From positions 17,570,906 to 17,634,905 of the forward strand of contig OW804096.1 in assembly GCA_942159475.1 (NCBI GenBank): a DNA stretch of 64,000 bases, given 5' to 3'. The notes under the pieces are model-generated. The model did no database searches. It had not been told where the DNA came from and saw only the letters and a list, made by a program, of their open reading frames with translations. The stretch is from Sthenelais limicola. Taxonomy: Eukaryota; Annelida; Polychaeta; Phyllodocida; Sigalionidae. Shown here piece by piece: positions 10,670-21,618 of this stretch. Position numbers and translations under genes: made by a program. Every line of letters begins with the position of its first letter. Position 1 is the first letter of the stretch.

Positions 10670-11155
10670 CAGGGAGGTATATACAGAGGGAGTAGAAGCC
10701 AAGGTTGGACTCCACAGGACTATGCCTGTCTGGGTGGTGTTTTCACTATTGTATACCAGGTGGCGTTGCGGTGCTGTTTTTTGTACCCTGAAATTAGACC
10801 CAAGCATTCTGCTAACACTTTTAGCTATATCATATAATCATAAATCAGTAAACAACAGCTAAGTTGTTCCATCAGCATACATAATATTTGACACATTGGT
10901 AGCCCAGTTAAATTTGATTGCCTTTTCCAAGCAACACCATAACAGTCACATAGTTAAAAATAGCTATACAATTGCTGGCTATTGGGTATATATGGGTGGG
11001 AGTGGGTTGACCTGATTCACTGTAGGATAGAAATAGACACATGTGTCTATTTCTATTACTGTAGTTAGCGCCACAAGCTCTAGTGGCATTACTCTTAACT
11101 ATTGGGGTACCACGCATTGAACCTGGCTTCCGCTCCCTCTGTATATACCTCCCTG
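10670..11155. mobile_element. 486-bp TIR element with 7-bp target duplication
   Basis: The ends are inverted repeats of about 36 bases beginning CAGGGAGGTATATACAGAGG. The left arm starts at 10670 and the right arm ends at 11155. CTTGACT flanks both sides (10663-10669 and 11156-11162), a perfect 7-bp duplication. There is no transposase-like frame inside, so it is non-autonomous. The superfamily cannot be assigned from the ends alone. Confidence 0.85.
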
Positions 11156-11389
11156 CTTGACTGCACTCTCAGTTAACGTCGGCCAAAATCTAGTCACTAT
11201 CTATGCCTATCTAGACACTATCTATGGCTATGTGCTTGTAATTGTACAATTTTCTTGACTCTTAACGGAAAAGTTGTGTTTTGGAATTAAGACTTAGGAA
11301 ATGGTGGTAGGCGTAGGTCAATCTCTAGCAAAGTAGTCAAACCTCGACCAACTGAAAATGACTGAATAGATTAATCAACTTTATTTGTA

Positions 11390-11577
11390 AAAACAATAAA
11401 GTTCTACCTTTGACTGTTTATGTAAAAATGAAATAAGATATCAAATTTATTACGAATATGTAAAAATTGTATATTTTGTAAGGTAGGTGGCCATAAAATC
11501 GCCTCACCGCGAGGTCATGAAATGGATGTACTGTCTTAAAAAATAAATAAATAAAAAAAAAATAAATATACTCCTTA
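11390..11577 (+). mobile_element. LINE-like 3' tail, A-rich
   Basis: The segment carries CATAAAATCGCCTCACCGCG and ends in an A/T-rich tail (AAATAAATAAATA). It looks like the 3' end of a truncated non-LTR retrotransposon. Confidence 0.35.
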
Positions 11578-11757
11578 GGTTGACCTTAAATACGCATAGA
11601 CATATGAAACAAACATTCTTAAGATTTGGTACATGTATTCACACTATACCAACAATACCAAACACCCCAAAACGGAAATTATTCTGAGAAAGGGTTCTTG
11701 GGAAAAACAATTGAACAATATCATTGTTTGTGACTCATTCTTCTGAGACACATGACA
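11562..11757 (-). mobile_element. TIR-B fragment (right half)
   Basis: The right half of TIR-B ends in TTTGTGACTCATTCTTCTGAG. The TIR-A copy that follows at 11761 abuts it. Confidence 0.6.
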
Positions 11758-11760
11758 AAT

Positions 11761-11995
11761 GGGTCAGATTTTCTGAAAATGTGCAATTGGCAGCCGTCCA
11801 TATTTAGTAATTTTTGCTAAATTCTGCTAAATAATGATACATTTTGGGTATATCTGAGTATATTTGGTATCGCATTGGCTTAAAGTGTCAGTTATGTTAT
11901 GTTAAATTGTATTCTTAAGCTAATTTCTGTCTTAAATGTGGGTTATTTGAGAGGATTGGTGAAGGGGAATTGTACATTTTTAAAAAATCTGACCC
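11761..11995 (+). mobile_element. TIR-A copy 1, target duplication AAAT
   Basis: This is a reference copy of the commonest element here, about 235 bp. It starts GGGTCAGATTTTC and ends in the inverse, with inner TIR bases AATGTACAATT. AAAT flanks both sides (11757-11760 and 11996-11999). Plus orientation is defined as the CTGCTAAATTA half on the left. It has no coding capacity. Confidence 0.85.
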
Positions 11996-12435
11996 AAATG
12001 GAATGATCATGGCATGGTGGGATAGACAGTACCTAGGACATTCACCCCTATATTATTATATATGGCCCTCCAGTATGCATGCACATGAAGCAATGAAACA
12101 ACTGTGTAGCATAGCGCTCCTAATGACTTATTCATACTCTTATTAGGCTTCAGACTCCCCATAATCAAGGATGGCAGTAGCATGGGAGAAGGTCTCTGTG
12201 GTGCAATCAGTGCAGTCTAGGCTCACAGCCTCTCAGATCAGATAACAATGGTATGTTATTGATTGGACGCTAATGGGTTAGAATAGGCCTTGGAATAGCC
12301 GTTCTAATGGGATTGTGATGGCTTTTTGTGGAGTGTGAGGCTTTCCCTTAGTTTTGAGGGACTATCTTAAATCTGAGCCTAGCGAGCCTAGCTTGGAGCG
12401 TGAAGCTTTCCCTTAGTTTTGAGGGACCAACTTAA

Positions 12436-13042
12436 TAGGGTGCTTCCACTATCGGCAAGTAGCGGCGAATAGAGCAGCGAATAGAGCAGCGAATAGATTT
12501 TTAACAAATGAACGGCAAGTAGTGGCGAATGACTTGCCACTGATTTGCAATGACTTGCCACTTGTCTGCACCACCTCCTCCACTATGGCAACTAGCGTTA
12601 GGCCCCCCAAAAAATAGGTGTGTTTCCGATTTACCCCCCCCCCCCCTACCTAGAAAAACCTTACCCTACCTAAATTTTGTTTTACCATACCTGATTTTTT
12701 CCCCCATCATATCTTACTTTTTTGGGATTTTTTGACAAAAAAAGCTTATAAAAGCAGGAAAACGGGTTTTCCTAACCTGGAACTGTCAAAAGGCACATTT
12801 CCCATGTTCAAAACAACTATTGTTATGAAAAAGACATTTTTTTCAGTTCCTGGGAGGTTTCCAAACAAAAAAAAATAACAAAAAAAAAAAAGTTACCCCC
12901 CCCCCCAACCTAGTTTTCAGCCAGATAAATAGGAAACACACCTATTTTTTTTTTGGCCTTACTATAATAGAGCAGCCAGTAATTGGCCGCTCTATTAGTA
13001 AAGCTATTGGTAACGCTAATCGCCGATAGTGGAGGCCACCTA
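12436..13042. mobile_element. TIR-H copy 1, nested in G, duplication TAA
   Basis: The ends carry CCACTATCGGC and its inverse GCCGATAGTGG. TAA flanks both sides (12433-12435 and 13043-13045). Removing the element with one TAA restores CTTAAATCTG, which also occurs uninterrupted at 12364-12373 in the same G element. TIR-I interrupts it. It is shorter internally than the second H copy at 58155. Confidence 0.8.
12601..12958. mobile_element. TIR-I element nested in H, duplication TTA
   Basis: Inverted ends share AATAGGTGTGTTTCC and GGAAACACACCTATT, with GGCC at both edges. TTA flanks both sides (12598-12600 and 12959-12961). The interior has two poly-C runs. The intact H copy at 58155-58552 lacks this insert, which confirms its boundaries approximately. 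Confidence 0.8.
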
Positions 13043-13254
13043 TAAATCTGAGCCTAGTGAGCCTAGCTTGGAGTGTGAGGCTTTTCCTTAGTTTGAAGGG
13101 ACTCTCTCAGCTCTGAGCCTAGACTGGGTAAGACATTTGGCTGAATGGTTAGTGTGGGAAGTAAGGAGATGAAGAGCGAGACATGAAGAGTAAAAAAAAA
13201 CACTAAAACAAATTATACCAAGAAACGAACACATGAGAAAGTCAATATTACACA

Positions 13255-13348
13255 GATCCCTAGATATACCTAGTGTTTTCCAGCCAAATTTAGCACAATT
13301 TATTAAATGTGTTGATCGGCTAATGTACCTTTTCTGAAAATCTGACAC
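13255..13348 (-). mobile_element. TIR-A fragment (right end)
   Basis: The right end of a minus-orientation TIR-A ends TTTTCTGAAAATCTGACAC. The left part is missing. Confidence 0.6.
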
Positions 13349-13849
13349 ATTATCACCATCTAGATTTGACTTTTCTCTGTCTCACAGTATACATGATTGG
13401 ACAGAACGATGACAATAAATAAGCTAAATCAAATACACTGAAGGAAACAAATGGTTTAAACTCATCATTCCATGCTGGAGTGATGGTGATGTAGCATCAC
13501 CTGGAGTAAAGTAGCCGTCTACTACTCCTCCTGTACACCTTGTATCAACCCTGGAGTAATTACATCCAGTCCAGGGGTCAAGGGGCCCACTGACCTAGGT
13601 GACCGCTGTTATCATAGATCTCTCTTGTATATATCGGTCAGATTATCAAAAATTACATCGATTACAATTTAGTTTTCTATATCATATTATCTAAATCTTG
13701 ATGATTCTGTCCATAAGAATTTGACTTTTTAATTCTTCTTCCTTTCTATGGAGGAGAACAAAATATAACTTATAATAATATTTTATTTCATTATATTATA
13801 TTATTATTAGGTTTTAAAATTCGAATCCCTAAGACAGCGAATACCTTTT
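13349..13849. other. no gene; AT-rich unique-looking DNA
   Basis: A few TGGAGTAA phrases resemble the G-family neighbourhood. No coding region or complete repeat is seen. Confidence 0.4.
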
Positions 13850-13945
13850 TGTATTATGATTATATTATATTATTATTATATCATATTTATTTATCCACAG
13901 AGTAGGTACAAAATAATTTTCCATTCTGTCTACATAGTCAGGGAA
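13850..13945 (-). mobile_element. LINE 3' tail candidate
   Basis: Read on the minus strand it gives TACTCTGTGGATAAATAAAT followed by a (TATAATAA)-type tail, the usual form of a 5'-truncated non-LTR retrotransposon end. Confidence 0.45.
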
Positions 13946-14556
13946 TATAACAAAAATCTGTGAACAAATTCCTTACCAAGAAATTTCTTCACCAATGTGT
14001 TGGTAAAGGTGTGTATTAACATATTTCAAAACATTTAAATTTGACTCCCGTAGGACAGCTGAAACAAAAATGGACGCCACTAAGACTCTGAAACTCCATA
14101 ACTTGGGGAAAATCAACATGTAATCAAATGTGATTACACTGTTTCTAGGTCTTAAGGCATGGGGAATCCATTGGAACATGAACAAGGTTGATACAGACAA
14201 TATTTAGCAAGTTAATCTACTGATACTGGGGAAGAATTAACAAAAGACGCCCTTATGTATGAAAAAATGATAATTGAATTGACTTATGCTGAACCGTAAC
14301 CTGACATTTGGATTATTGAAGAGGATTCGTAAGGACAAAAGTTTGCTTGAATGCAAAGGAAATATCATATTACTGAAAATAACTGCCTCTGAGAGGATCA
14401 GGTTTCTAATTAACTTCTTACCCAAAGTTGAATCTCCAAAGTTTATGCATCAGAATACTTTCATTGCCTTCATTCTTTTGAAATCACCTGTATGAGTATT
14501 TGAAGTTGAATCAGCCAATGGTAAACCAGCACCAGTGATTGATAACTAGTGAAACT
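13946..14556. other. no recognisable feature
   Basis: AT-rich sequence with only short chance frames on both strands. Confidence 0.4.
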
Positions 14557-14692
14557 GGGTCAGATTTATAGAAAATGCACATCTGACAAATTCTGCTAAA
14601 TTAGAGTGAAAATTGATAAATACTGAGTATATATTAGTATATTCTGTATTGTATTCATTCAATAAATCTGTCTAGTTGTGTTGAACTGTTAT
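14557..14692 (+). mobile_element. TIR-A copy 2, left half only
   Basis: It starts GGGTCAGATTTATAG and matches the family up to the TGAACTG region, then stops. The right half is missing. Confidence 0.7.
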
Positions 14693-14696
14693 CTAA

Positions 14697-14905
14697 TTAA
14701 ACATATACTTTCATACCTAGAATATATTTTCCAGCCCTTAATCAGAAGCTGAGATGTGCCCATCTTGAATATCTCATTTGTTGTCAATTAAACAAATATT
14801 TTGATACCTAGAACATATTACCAGACCTAATAGAAGCAGAGATGTGATCGTTTACAGTTTTGCGGTGGCTGGTGGCGGCCATCTTGAATATCTCAAATGC
14901 TCGTG
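14697..14905. repeat. two diverged tandem units of about 100 bp
   Basis: Both units run from ATTAAACA through ATACCTAGAA to CATCTTGAATATCTCA. The first is near 14697-14785 and the second near 14787-14900; the second carries an extra insert of about 20 bases. Confidence 0.6.
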
Positions 14906-15126
14906 TCAGGAACTTTACACCACACAGGAATATAATATGGCGACCCCACAGATGGTAAATCAAGAGTCAAGCAAACTAAATCCAATATTTACACGTTAGG
15001 TTCTCCCCTTGCCAGACTATTGGAGTTTTATCTCAAACAAAGGTGACAACATTGAACACTACTGGTTCAGGTTTTCAATAAAATGTACAGTCAGCAGGTC
15101 CACATATTTAGTCAATCGTCCAAAAT

Positions 15127-15191
15127 AAGGGATTTGCATAGCCGCCATTTTGAATCCTGATTCGCATGGAATTATGGGACTAATGGTAGAC
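15127..15191 (+). mobile_element. TIR-C fragment
   Basis: The first 65 bases of TIR-C (GATTTGCATAGCCGCCATTT) are broken by the LINE tail that follows at 15192. Confidence 0.65.
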
Positions 15192-15295
15192 TCTTAAGAT
15201 TAAGATTAAGATACATTTATTACCGAACATGTCGCTTTCAGAGGGCATGACTCCAGCTAAGGAAGGTTTGCAAGCCTTCTGTCCGATACATTAAT
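15192..15295 (-). mobile_element. LINE 3' tail, (ATTAAG)n
   Basis: The minus strand ends AATAAATGTATCTTAATC plus further CTTAAT units, a LINE tail with short tandem units. It has inserted into or beside the TIR-C fragment. Confidence 0.5.
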
Positions 15296-15529
15296 GGGTC
15301 AGATTTTCAGAAAATGTACAATTCACCTTCACCAATCCTCTCAAATAAACCAAATTTCAGACGAAAATAAAGTTCAAAATACAGTTCAACCTAACCAAAC
15401 AGATTGCTAGAATCAATGCAATGCCGAATATAATCGAATTTACCTAGTATTGACCAAATTGCAGCCCAATTTAGCAGAGTTTACTAATATGTACAGATGC
15501 CAATTGTACATTTTCTGAAAATCTGACCC
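15296..15529 (-). mobile_element. TIR-A copy 3
   Basis: A full-length copy with both GGGTCAG/CTGACCC ends. The 4-base flanks (TAAT and ATAT) do not match. Confidence 0.8.
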
Positions 15530-15828
15530 ATATACAGGTATAAAAATTACCAATAATAAACCGCAAAAAGAACATGCTTCACATCAGTTAATACCTCCTC
15601 ATATTAATTACCACATTCTGATTGATTTCTGAATATTTCTTATATCAAACAGACAAAATCTAAAACTGTGGATAGCAATTAAAACAAAGTATTCCCTATA
15701 GGGATTATCGTTCAATTGACATTTTATCCAATTATGTCTACTAATTTCTCTGTTAAATAAACCTTTGTCATCAACTTAAACAGCTGGGACGGCTTAAGGC
15801 AAGGTCAATCCAAGGTCAAATTACGAGA
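15530..15828. other. no recognisable feature
   Basis: About 300 AT-rich bases between repeats. No coding or repeat signal recognised. Confidence 0.4.
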
Positions 15829-16330
15829 GAAATTGCATGTCCGCCATCTTGAATCTCGATTTGCATGGAATTATGGGAGTTCTATGTAGTTTCATGGAGC
15901 GGAGCCTTCGGTCTGCCCTTTATTGAGCAAATAAAATATTTTGCAATAATTCGATTAGAAGAGATCACCAGAAACACCAAAACCGTAAGAAAGACGATGT
16001 CAAGTTGATATTTGCTTGAGATGTTTTGTTTAGATGTAGTGACCAACGTTTCGGAGTTTGTTACTCCTTTTTCAGGGTGTCTATATTTTACAATAATCTC
16101 GTGTAAATAGCCACGTGTTTTACCTATTATCATGAAACAAAACTTTATCTTTCACATAATGCATGTGGTGTTTATAGATCATTTAGACAAGCTATTATAT
16201 TGTAGAAACGATCCATGCATTTTCTGATAAAATTGTTGCTAAATATTTATATAGCGAGGTGAGAAGATTTATACTTTATACTGGGATTTATGTCAGATTT
16301 GAACTGAACCTATCCCACCATACACTGTAA
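15829..16330 (+). mobile_element. TIR-C copy, interrupted
   Basis: The left part (15829-15880, CCGCCATCTTGAAT) and right part (16130-16330, ATAATGCATG to TACACTGTAATAG) belong to one TIR-C. About 240 bases are inserted between them and carry a hammerhead-like motif. Confidence 0.6.
16041..16075 (-). ncRNA. hammerhead-like motif (degenerate)
   Basis: The minus strand reads CTGAAAA, then a stem GGAGT-loop-ACTCC, then GAAACGTTGGTC. This follows the order of a hammerhead ribozyme core (CTGANGA, stem II, GAAA, short stem III, GTC). The G of CTGANGA is replaced by A and stem I is poor, so activity is unlikely. Penelope-like retroelements are known carriers of such motifs. It lies within the insert that splits a TIR-C element. 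Confidence 0.4.
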
Positions 16331-16334
16331 TAGC

Positions 16335-16705
16335 ATACACTCTCCCCTCCTCCTCTCGCCCTTCCTCCCTCTTCCCACACTCTTCTCTCTCTTCCTCTTC
16401 CTTCCTTCCTTCCCCTCGCCCGCCCTCTCCTCTTTTACTCCCTCCATCTCTTTTTCCTCCCCCACCATCTCCATCCCCTCTTTTTCTCACTCCCCCTCTT
16501 CTCTCCCTCTCGCCCTCTTCTCTCTTCTTCACACCCCCAACCCCTCTCCTCTTCTTATCCCCCGCTCCTCCTCCCCTCTTTTCCTCTCCCAACTGCCCCT
16601 CTTCTCTCTCTTCTGCTCCCTACCCAATCCCTCTCCCTCTCTTCTTCTCCCTACCCAACCCCTCTGCCTCTCTTCTCTCTCCCCCTCCCCCTCCCCTCCC
16701 ATGTG
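16335..16705. repeat. polypyrimidine tract
   Basis: About 370 bases are nearly pure C/T on the plus strand (CTCTTCTCTCTC type), with no fixed period. The minus-strand frame across it (Arg/Gly/Glu-rich) is a composition artefact. Confidence 0.85.
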
Positions 16706-16731
16706 GATTATACTTTGTCAGAATGCCCTTT

Positions 16732-16925
16732 AGGAACGAAGAAATACATTGGATAAACAGTCTTGAAATTTGGATATGATATTTATATATATGTATTGAT
16801 ATGACTGACAGCGCTGAATACTCAAAAGATGAAAACACTCCTACAAAGAGCACTTTGTAAAAAAACATTTAAAAAACATCCTTTCTGCGACTTTAGACTC
16901 ATTTCTCTATGTCACATCATATATA
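16732..16925 (-). mobile_element. TIR-B fragment (right half)
   Basis: It contains the ACTCCTACAAAG and TTTCTGCGACTTTAGACTC end of TIR-B and finishes CACATCATATAT. Confidence 0.6.
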
Positions 16926-17255
16926 CAAGATTGGAAAAGCTGTCCCACACAAGACAACAACTGTTTCTCTATTCCCTCTTCCAATTTGTCTCCTGTTGTG
17001 AAGGCCATGCACAAGAGATAATCGCATTTCTGAGATGCTCCTCACCACCCTGCCCAGGTCTCCAGTCTTTTGAAGTTTCTTTAAGATGGTCCCTGCTGGG
17101 GACCAGAGGACAAAATCATTTCAAAGCCTTGTTGGTCTCATGGGGCTGGGTGGCAGCGGTGACGCCGCACGGAGGGTCAAGTGGTGTTTCTGCGCATAGG
17201 GTCTGCGCATGTCCTTCCAGTTCATCATGTTTTTAATATCTCCTTGAAATATTCT

Positions 17256-17290
17256 TCTCGATGAAGGGTAGGTTTGCTTGAAACGTTGGA
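17256..17290 (+). ncRNA. hammerhead-like relic
   Basis: CTCGATGAAGGGTAGG, then TTTGCTTGAAACGTTGG. The spacing and GAAACGTTGG match the motifs at 16041 and 32672. The core has an extra C, stem II is mispaired and the cleavage triplet is lost. Confidence 0.3.
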
Positions 17291-17406
17291 AAACGAATGA
17301 GAGAAATCAAACTCAATCTCTTGTCATTTCTTTGTTCTGGACTGATTCTACAACACCTGAATCTAATGAATCTAAATCAGTTACTACGACCAAAGAAATC
17401 TTACAA

Positions 17407-18290
17407 AATTTACTCATATTATGACTTATAGGACTGGATTCATCAATATTCTGCTGCTGTTATATGTTTATACAAGAGTTACTCATATATATATATATAT
17501 ATAAATATTGTTATTTCTCATTATACAGTTACATAGTTCGTTGTAGAGAGAAAAGGTCCTCAAATCAAGTAATTTGTTCTTCCCATGAGGCCGTGGCATA
17601 TTGAAACTTAATTCTATACTGGTATATTAATAACATTTTATACATTCATTAAGAGATAACATTTTACATTTTACATTTTTAAAACATTAATCACAATAAG
17701 AATTGATTGTTTTAGTCATCACTAAATTTATATTATGACATAATTATAGGACTGGATATATCAATATTCTGCAGCTGGTATATATGTTTATACCAGGGTT
17801 ACTCATATTATGACTTATAGGACTGGATTCATCAATATTCTGCAGCTGGTATATGTTTATACCAGGGTTACTCATATTATGACTTATAGGACTGGATTCA
17901 TCAATATTCTGCTGCTGTTATATGTTTATACAAGAGTTACTCATACTATGACTTATAGGACTGGATGTATCAATATTCTGCTGCTGGTATAATTTTATGT
18001 TTATACAAGTGTTACTCATATTATGACTTATAGGACTGGATGTATCAATATTCTGCTGCTGGTATATATGCTTATACAAGAGTTACTCATATTATGACTT
18101 ATAGGACTTGATTTATCAATATTCTGCTGCTGGTATGTGTTTATACAAGAGTTACTCATATTATGACTCATAGGAATGAATTTATCAATATTCTGCTGCT
18201 TTTATATGTTTATACTAGAGTTACTCATATTATGACTTATAGGACTTGATTTATCAATATTCTGCAGCTTATATTTGCTTATAACTAGAA
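17407..18290 (+). repeat. repeat E array, unit about 70 bp
   Basis: Eight near-contiguous units start near 17731, 17809, 17880, 17948, 18025, 18096, 18166 and 18236, each with ATGACTTATAGGACTGGAT and TCAATATTCTGC. One more at 17421 is split off by about 310 bases containing a TA run. A single unit recurs at 20915. The frame through it is a by-product of periodicity. Confidence 0.85.
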
Positions 18291-18299
18291 AAACCACTC

Positions 18300-18552
18300 T
18301 TACTATATTCAGACGGGAACACCAACACTTCGAATCAGTGGCACAGTGCATTCCTTGTCCTTCTTTAATAATAACGTACTTTTGACCTCTCTATCATATC
18401 ATAATTGTAATTTTCTACACTTTTATTGTACAGATTTTACCTGTGTAAAGAACATGTTTTTATCAGTGAACTGTAAGACACACCTGGGGCATTGTGAAAA
18501 ACCCTAGTTTGGGATTTTGCACTCCCAGTATAAATAAAGTTTTAAAAAAAAA
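18300..18552 (+). mobile_element. non-LTR retrotransposon 3' end with poly(A)
   Basis: The segment ends ATAAATAAAG followed by a run of about 12 A. The body (GGGATTTTGCACTCCCAG) is non-coding. It fits a 5'-truncated LINE or a SINE 3' end. Confidence 0.45.
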
Positions 18553-18599
18553 AAATATTTTGTATACAAGAATTTGAAGCTAAATCTGTGGAGAGAAAC

Positions 18600-18925
18600 A
18601 GGCCGCTGGTGAGCGATAATAAGTGAAGTCATCGTTGGAAAGGATTCGGTTGGGTCCCCCAAATACAAATGAGGATGTTTTGGAATCCCTTTAGCAAAAA
18701 CAAACTGACAAAATCTTCCTGGATGTTTATCAATTGTCTCTTAGTTGGGTTAGAAAAGGATGGAACAAAACTAGAAAATGTTTGACTGACGTTAACCAAG
18801 AGTGCAGCTTTATTCCAAAAATATATGATACGTTCTGGAATTTTAGAAGTAAAGGATCATATGGCCGTATTGAAAGATTGAAACATGCTAATTCAATAAT
18901 CTTACCAACTACCCTGGTTTAGGGG
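18600..18925 (+). repeat. repeat F copy 1
   Basis: Starts near GAGCGATAATAAGTGAAG and runs through GGTTAGAAAAGGATGGAAC and CTGACGTTAACC. It follows the E array, and at 20915-21235 the order is again E then F, so E and F are probably parts of one element. Confidence 0.65.
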
Positions 18926-19241
18926 TTGGAAGACCTATATAGTAGGGTTCATTCTTTCAGCCCCATTTGCCTTTTAGCGTAGTAGGCCTATTATATGTTT
19001 TGAAGATTGATTCTTGTACAACATTTTCCACTCTTTCATGTTAGTTGGGTCCACCCTCGCAAAAGTTTGGGAAAATCCACCAGGGGGCAGAATCCAAGAT
19101 GGCCGCCAAATTTAGACTGATATCTTTTCACTGAGATACAAGCTTTGAGAGGGACATGGCCAAACCCTAACCCTAACCTACTTCAATGACGTCACAATCT
19201 ACTCAGATTTAGGAGTTAGATGACCTTTCACTGAGGTACTA

Positions 19242-19476
19242 GGGTCAGATTTTCAGAAAATGTACAATTGACAGATCAACATATTTTGTAAATTCTGCTA
19301 AATTGGACTGAAAGATCATCAACACTAGGTATATATGGGTATATTTGGTATTGTCTTGATTCACACAATCTGTTTGGTTATGTTGAACAATATTTTGAAC
19401 CTGATTTTTGTCTTAGATTTGGGTTATTTGAGAGAATTTGTGAAGGTTAATTGTACATTTTCTGAAAATCTGACCC
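19242..19476 (+). mobile_element. TIR-A copy 4, target duplication ACTA
   Basis: Full-length, with well-conserved TIRs. ACTA lies on both sides (19238-19241 and 19477-19480). Confidence 0.9.
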
Positions 19477-20610
19477 ACTAGCTATTGGAGGGACGTGGAG
19501 AAAGGAGAGAAATGAATCAATTGTTAACCTTTCCAAACTAACAATTATTAACTCTTCTAGACTTAAACTTTGATGATATTATATTCTATAATTAAATTGC
19601 CTTTATTTGATTAAATAACTGTTCATAATCATATTAAATGTTAGACATTTTCTGTTAAAAGTACAGGCTGCAAGTCTGCCTCCTTCTTTCCCAGTATTCA
19701 CCATTAATGTTGTTGCTGAGTGAAATCTTTCAGTAAAGACTAAAGTGAAGTATGGTACTGCCTAGACAGAGTATCATCCCCGTATCCTCCCGCACCCTGG
19801 AGCGGGGACGGATAGTGCTCCTTTAGAAATACCACGGAATCTGTCCCACATCTCTGTAAGCCTAACCTCCTTCATTAGTGTCAATTCTGTCTCTGCTTAT
19901 GAGCCTCTGCTCCATGTTTAGCAACATTCATCAGTATTGTTTACCGAAATTCACATAATGGGCCAATAATAGACTCAGTATCATCCCCGACTTCTCCCAA
20001 ACGTGAATTAAAAGCAGATTAAAAGGTATACAGCATGGGCGGACATAGTAAATTAAGTGCATTTCTTAGTTATCGGCATTCATTAAAGACTTGCTGAAGT
20101 TGTGGGCTGGCTTCGTCCGGATGCAAAAAAATCCTGGGAAATTTGCTTATGAAATGATAGGCCTCGCTGGGAGTGCGATGAGATTACATAGGCTAGGTAC
20201 TGCCTATGGAATACAATGAGAAGTTGGTTTGCAAGTAAACGTGTATGAGTGCCTGTATTCATTTGCCTTCAATTTGTAGTATTTTTTGTGGTTTATGATT
20301 TGATTTTTTCAACTTTAAATTTGTTCGATTTTTTTTTTTTGATTCTTAAACAAAAAGATGTCGGACGGAAATCTTGGCTTAAAAAGTCAATGTTTCTGCT
20401 GTACTCTAAGGATTCGTTCTATAGATAATGAAGAGCACAGGCCATGCATATTTCCATCAGGTTTATGACCAAGCATATTACAGTTAGGGTTCTTTGTCTA
20501 ATTATTCAATTTTTATTTTGCACTCAGTTGCCAAGCAATCATAATCATATGGCTGGGTCAACCAGTACTAGTACCATATTTATTCTCGTTGGTATTACTC
20601 CCTTAAAGTT
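19477..20610. other. no gene recognised
   Basis: About 1.1 kb of AT-rich sequence with no repeat of the families named here and no convincing coding frame. A GC-rich patch near 19780-19810 (CCGTATCCTCCCGCACC) stands out slightly. Confidence 0.4.
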
Positions 20611-20867
20611 GTTGGGTAAGACCATAAAAAAGGCTTTCCGTCTCTTTTCTCTGTCTCTCTCCCTTCTTCTCTATCTCTATTTCCTGGGTATGACCATAAA
20701 CTGCCTTTCTGTCTCTTTTCTCTGTCACTCTCTCCCTTCTTCTCTGTCTCTATATATTGGATACAATCATAAACTGCCTCCCTCTCCGCTCTCCCGCCCT
20801 TGATAGGACCATATAAAATGTGTTGATAAGGGTGTAAAGCAACCATCCTCACTCACTCACTCACCCT
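20611..20867 (-). repeat. repeat D copy 1 with (CACT)n tail
   Basis: Read on the minus strand, repeat D begins with GTGA units, then GGTTGCTTTACGCC-like sequence, ATCAACACATTT and a GGGCGGGAGAGC block. A purine-rich stretch and TATGGTCTTACCC follow. Its (GTGA)n head and TTTACGCCG core recall repeats common in molluscs and other marine invertebrates (from memory). Internal C/T-rich units of about 60 bp are reiterated. Confidence 0.7.
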
Positions 20868-20911
20868 TAAAGTTGCGTTCTAAGCTATTACAACAAACCA
20901 AATCTCATCAA

Positions 20912-21234
20912 ATTTACGCATATTATGACTTATAGGACTGAGTTTACCAATATTCTGCAGTTATATTTTCATAAAAACAAAAAAAAATTGAATTAGTCAA
21001 ACAAAACGGTCGCCGGTGAGCGATAATAAGTGAAGTCTTCACTGGGAAGAATTTGAGTCCTCCAAATACAAATTGGGACGTTTTCGAAGCCATGTTGCAA
21101 TAACCACACAACAAAATCCTCCAACATTTTGGTCAAATGACTTTCAGATGGTTTGGAAAAGAATGGAACAAAAAGTAGAAAATGTTCATTTCATTGACCG
21201 ATGTTAGCTGATCTTGCTTCTTTAATACTCAATC
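20912..21234 (+). repeat. single E unit plus repeat F copy 2
   Basis: One E unit (ATTATGACTTATAGGACTGA) at 20915-20965 is followed by F (GAGCGATAATAAGTGAAG at about 21016). It is truncated on the right by TIR-B. Confidence 0.65.
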
Positions 21235-21618
21235 ATATGAGATGTGTTCCAGGAAAATGAGTCACAAATCACAAAATTGATATTTCACAACATCTTATAA
21301 TTGAAATGTTTTGATCTTTAGAGGGTTTAGCACCTATAGTCACATGAATCTATGTGACAAATTTCAGGAGATTGTATTAAATATATCTTTGCGTTTTGAG
21401 GGCCTTCGTATGGCGTAATCAGTTACTTTACTGGTAATTTACCAACCCAGAAACATTGTGAACGTTTTCTTTTAAAAATAAAAACATAGGACTTAAAATA
21501 TAGAAATAGTTATTAGGTTTCGTATAGTGTTTACTATCATTGGAATCAGCTTGATCTCCTCTTTTCAAATATGGTGATATCTCAAAATCTATATTTTGCC
21601 TTGACTCAGATCACATAT
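21235..21618 (+). mobile_element. TIR-B copy 1
   Basis: Reference copy of TIR-B. It starts ATATGAGATGTGTTCCAGG, then AAAATGAGTCAC, and ends TTGACTCAGATCACATAT. The family consensus end is ATGTGATGTGTTTCAGG plus GAGTCACAAGTCGCAAAA. It is non-autonomous and its right TIR is internally damaged. Confidence 0.75.

Larger units (their letters stand above)
12217..13125. mobile_element. TIR-G element hosting a nest
   Basis: The ends are AGTCTAGGCTCACAG and CTGAGCCTAGACT. Inside, a segment of about 62-75 bases (GAGGCTTTCCCTTAGTTTTG, ending GAGCCTAGC) is partly repeated near 12334, 12396 and 13072. It is interrupted by TIR-H (12436-13042), which in turn holds TIR-I. Other G copies or fragments occur at 29270, 31567 and 63164. 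Confidence 0.65.

Noticed and set aside
16041..16075. Calling this hammerhead-like motif an active ribozyme
   Set aside because: The CTGANGA box is mutated to CTGAAAA and flanking stem I pairing is poor.
16829..17236. 135-residue plus-strand frame
   Set aside because: Starts inside a TIR-B fragment; no family resemblance or splice signals.
19160..19182. Telomere-like CCCTAACCCTAACC
   Set aside because: Only two to three units, internal to the sequence; chance or a relic too small to call.
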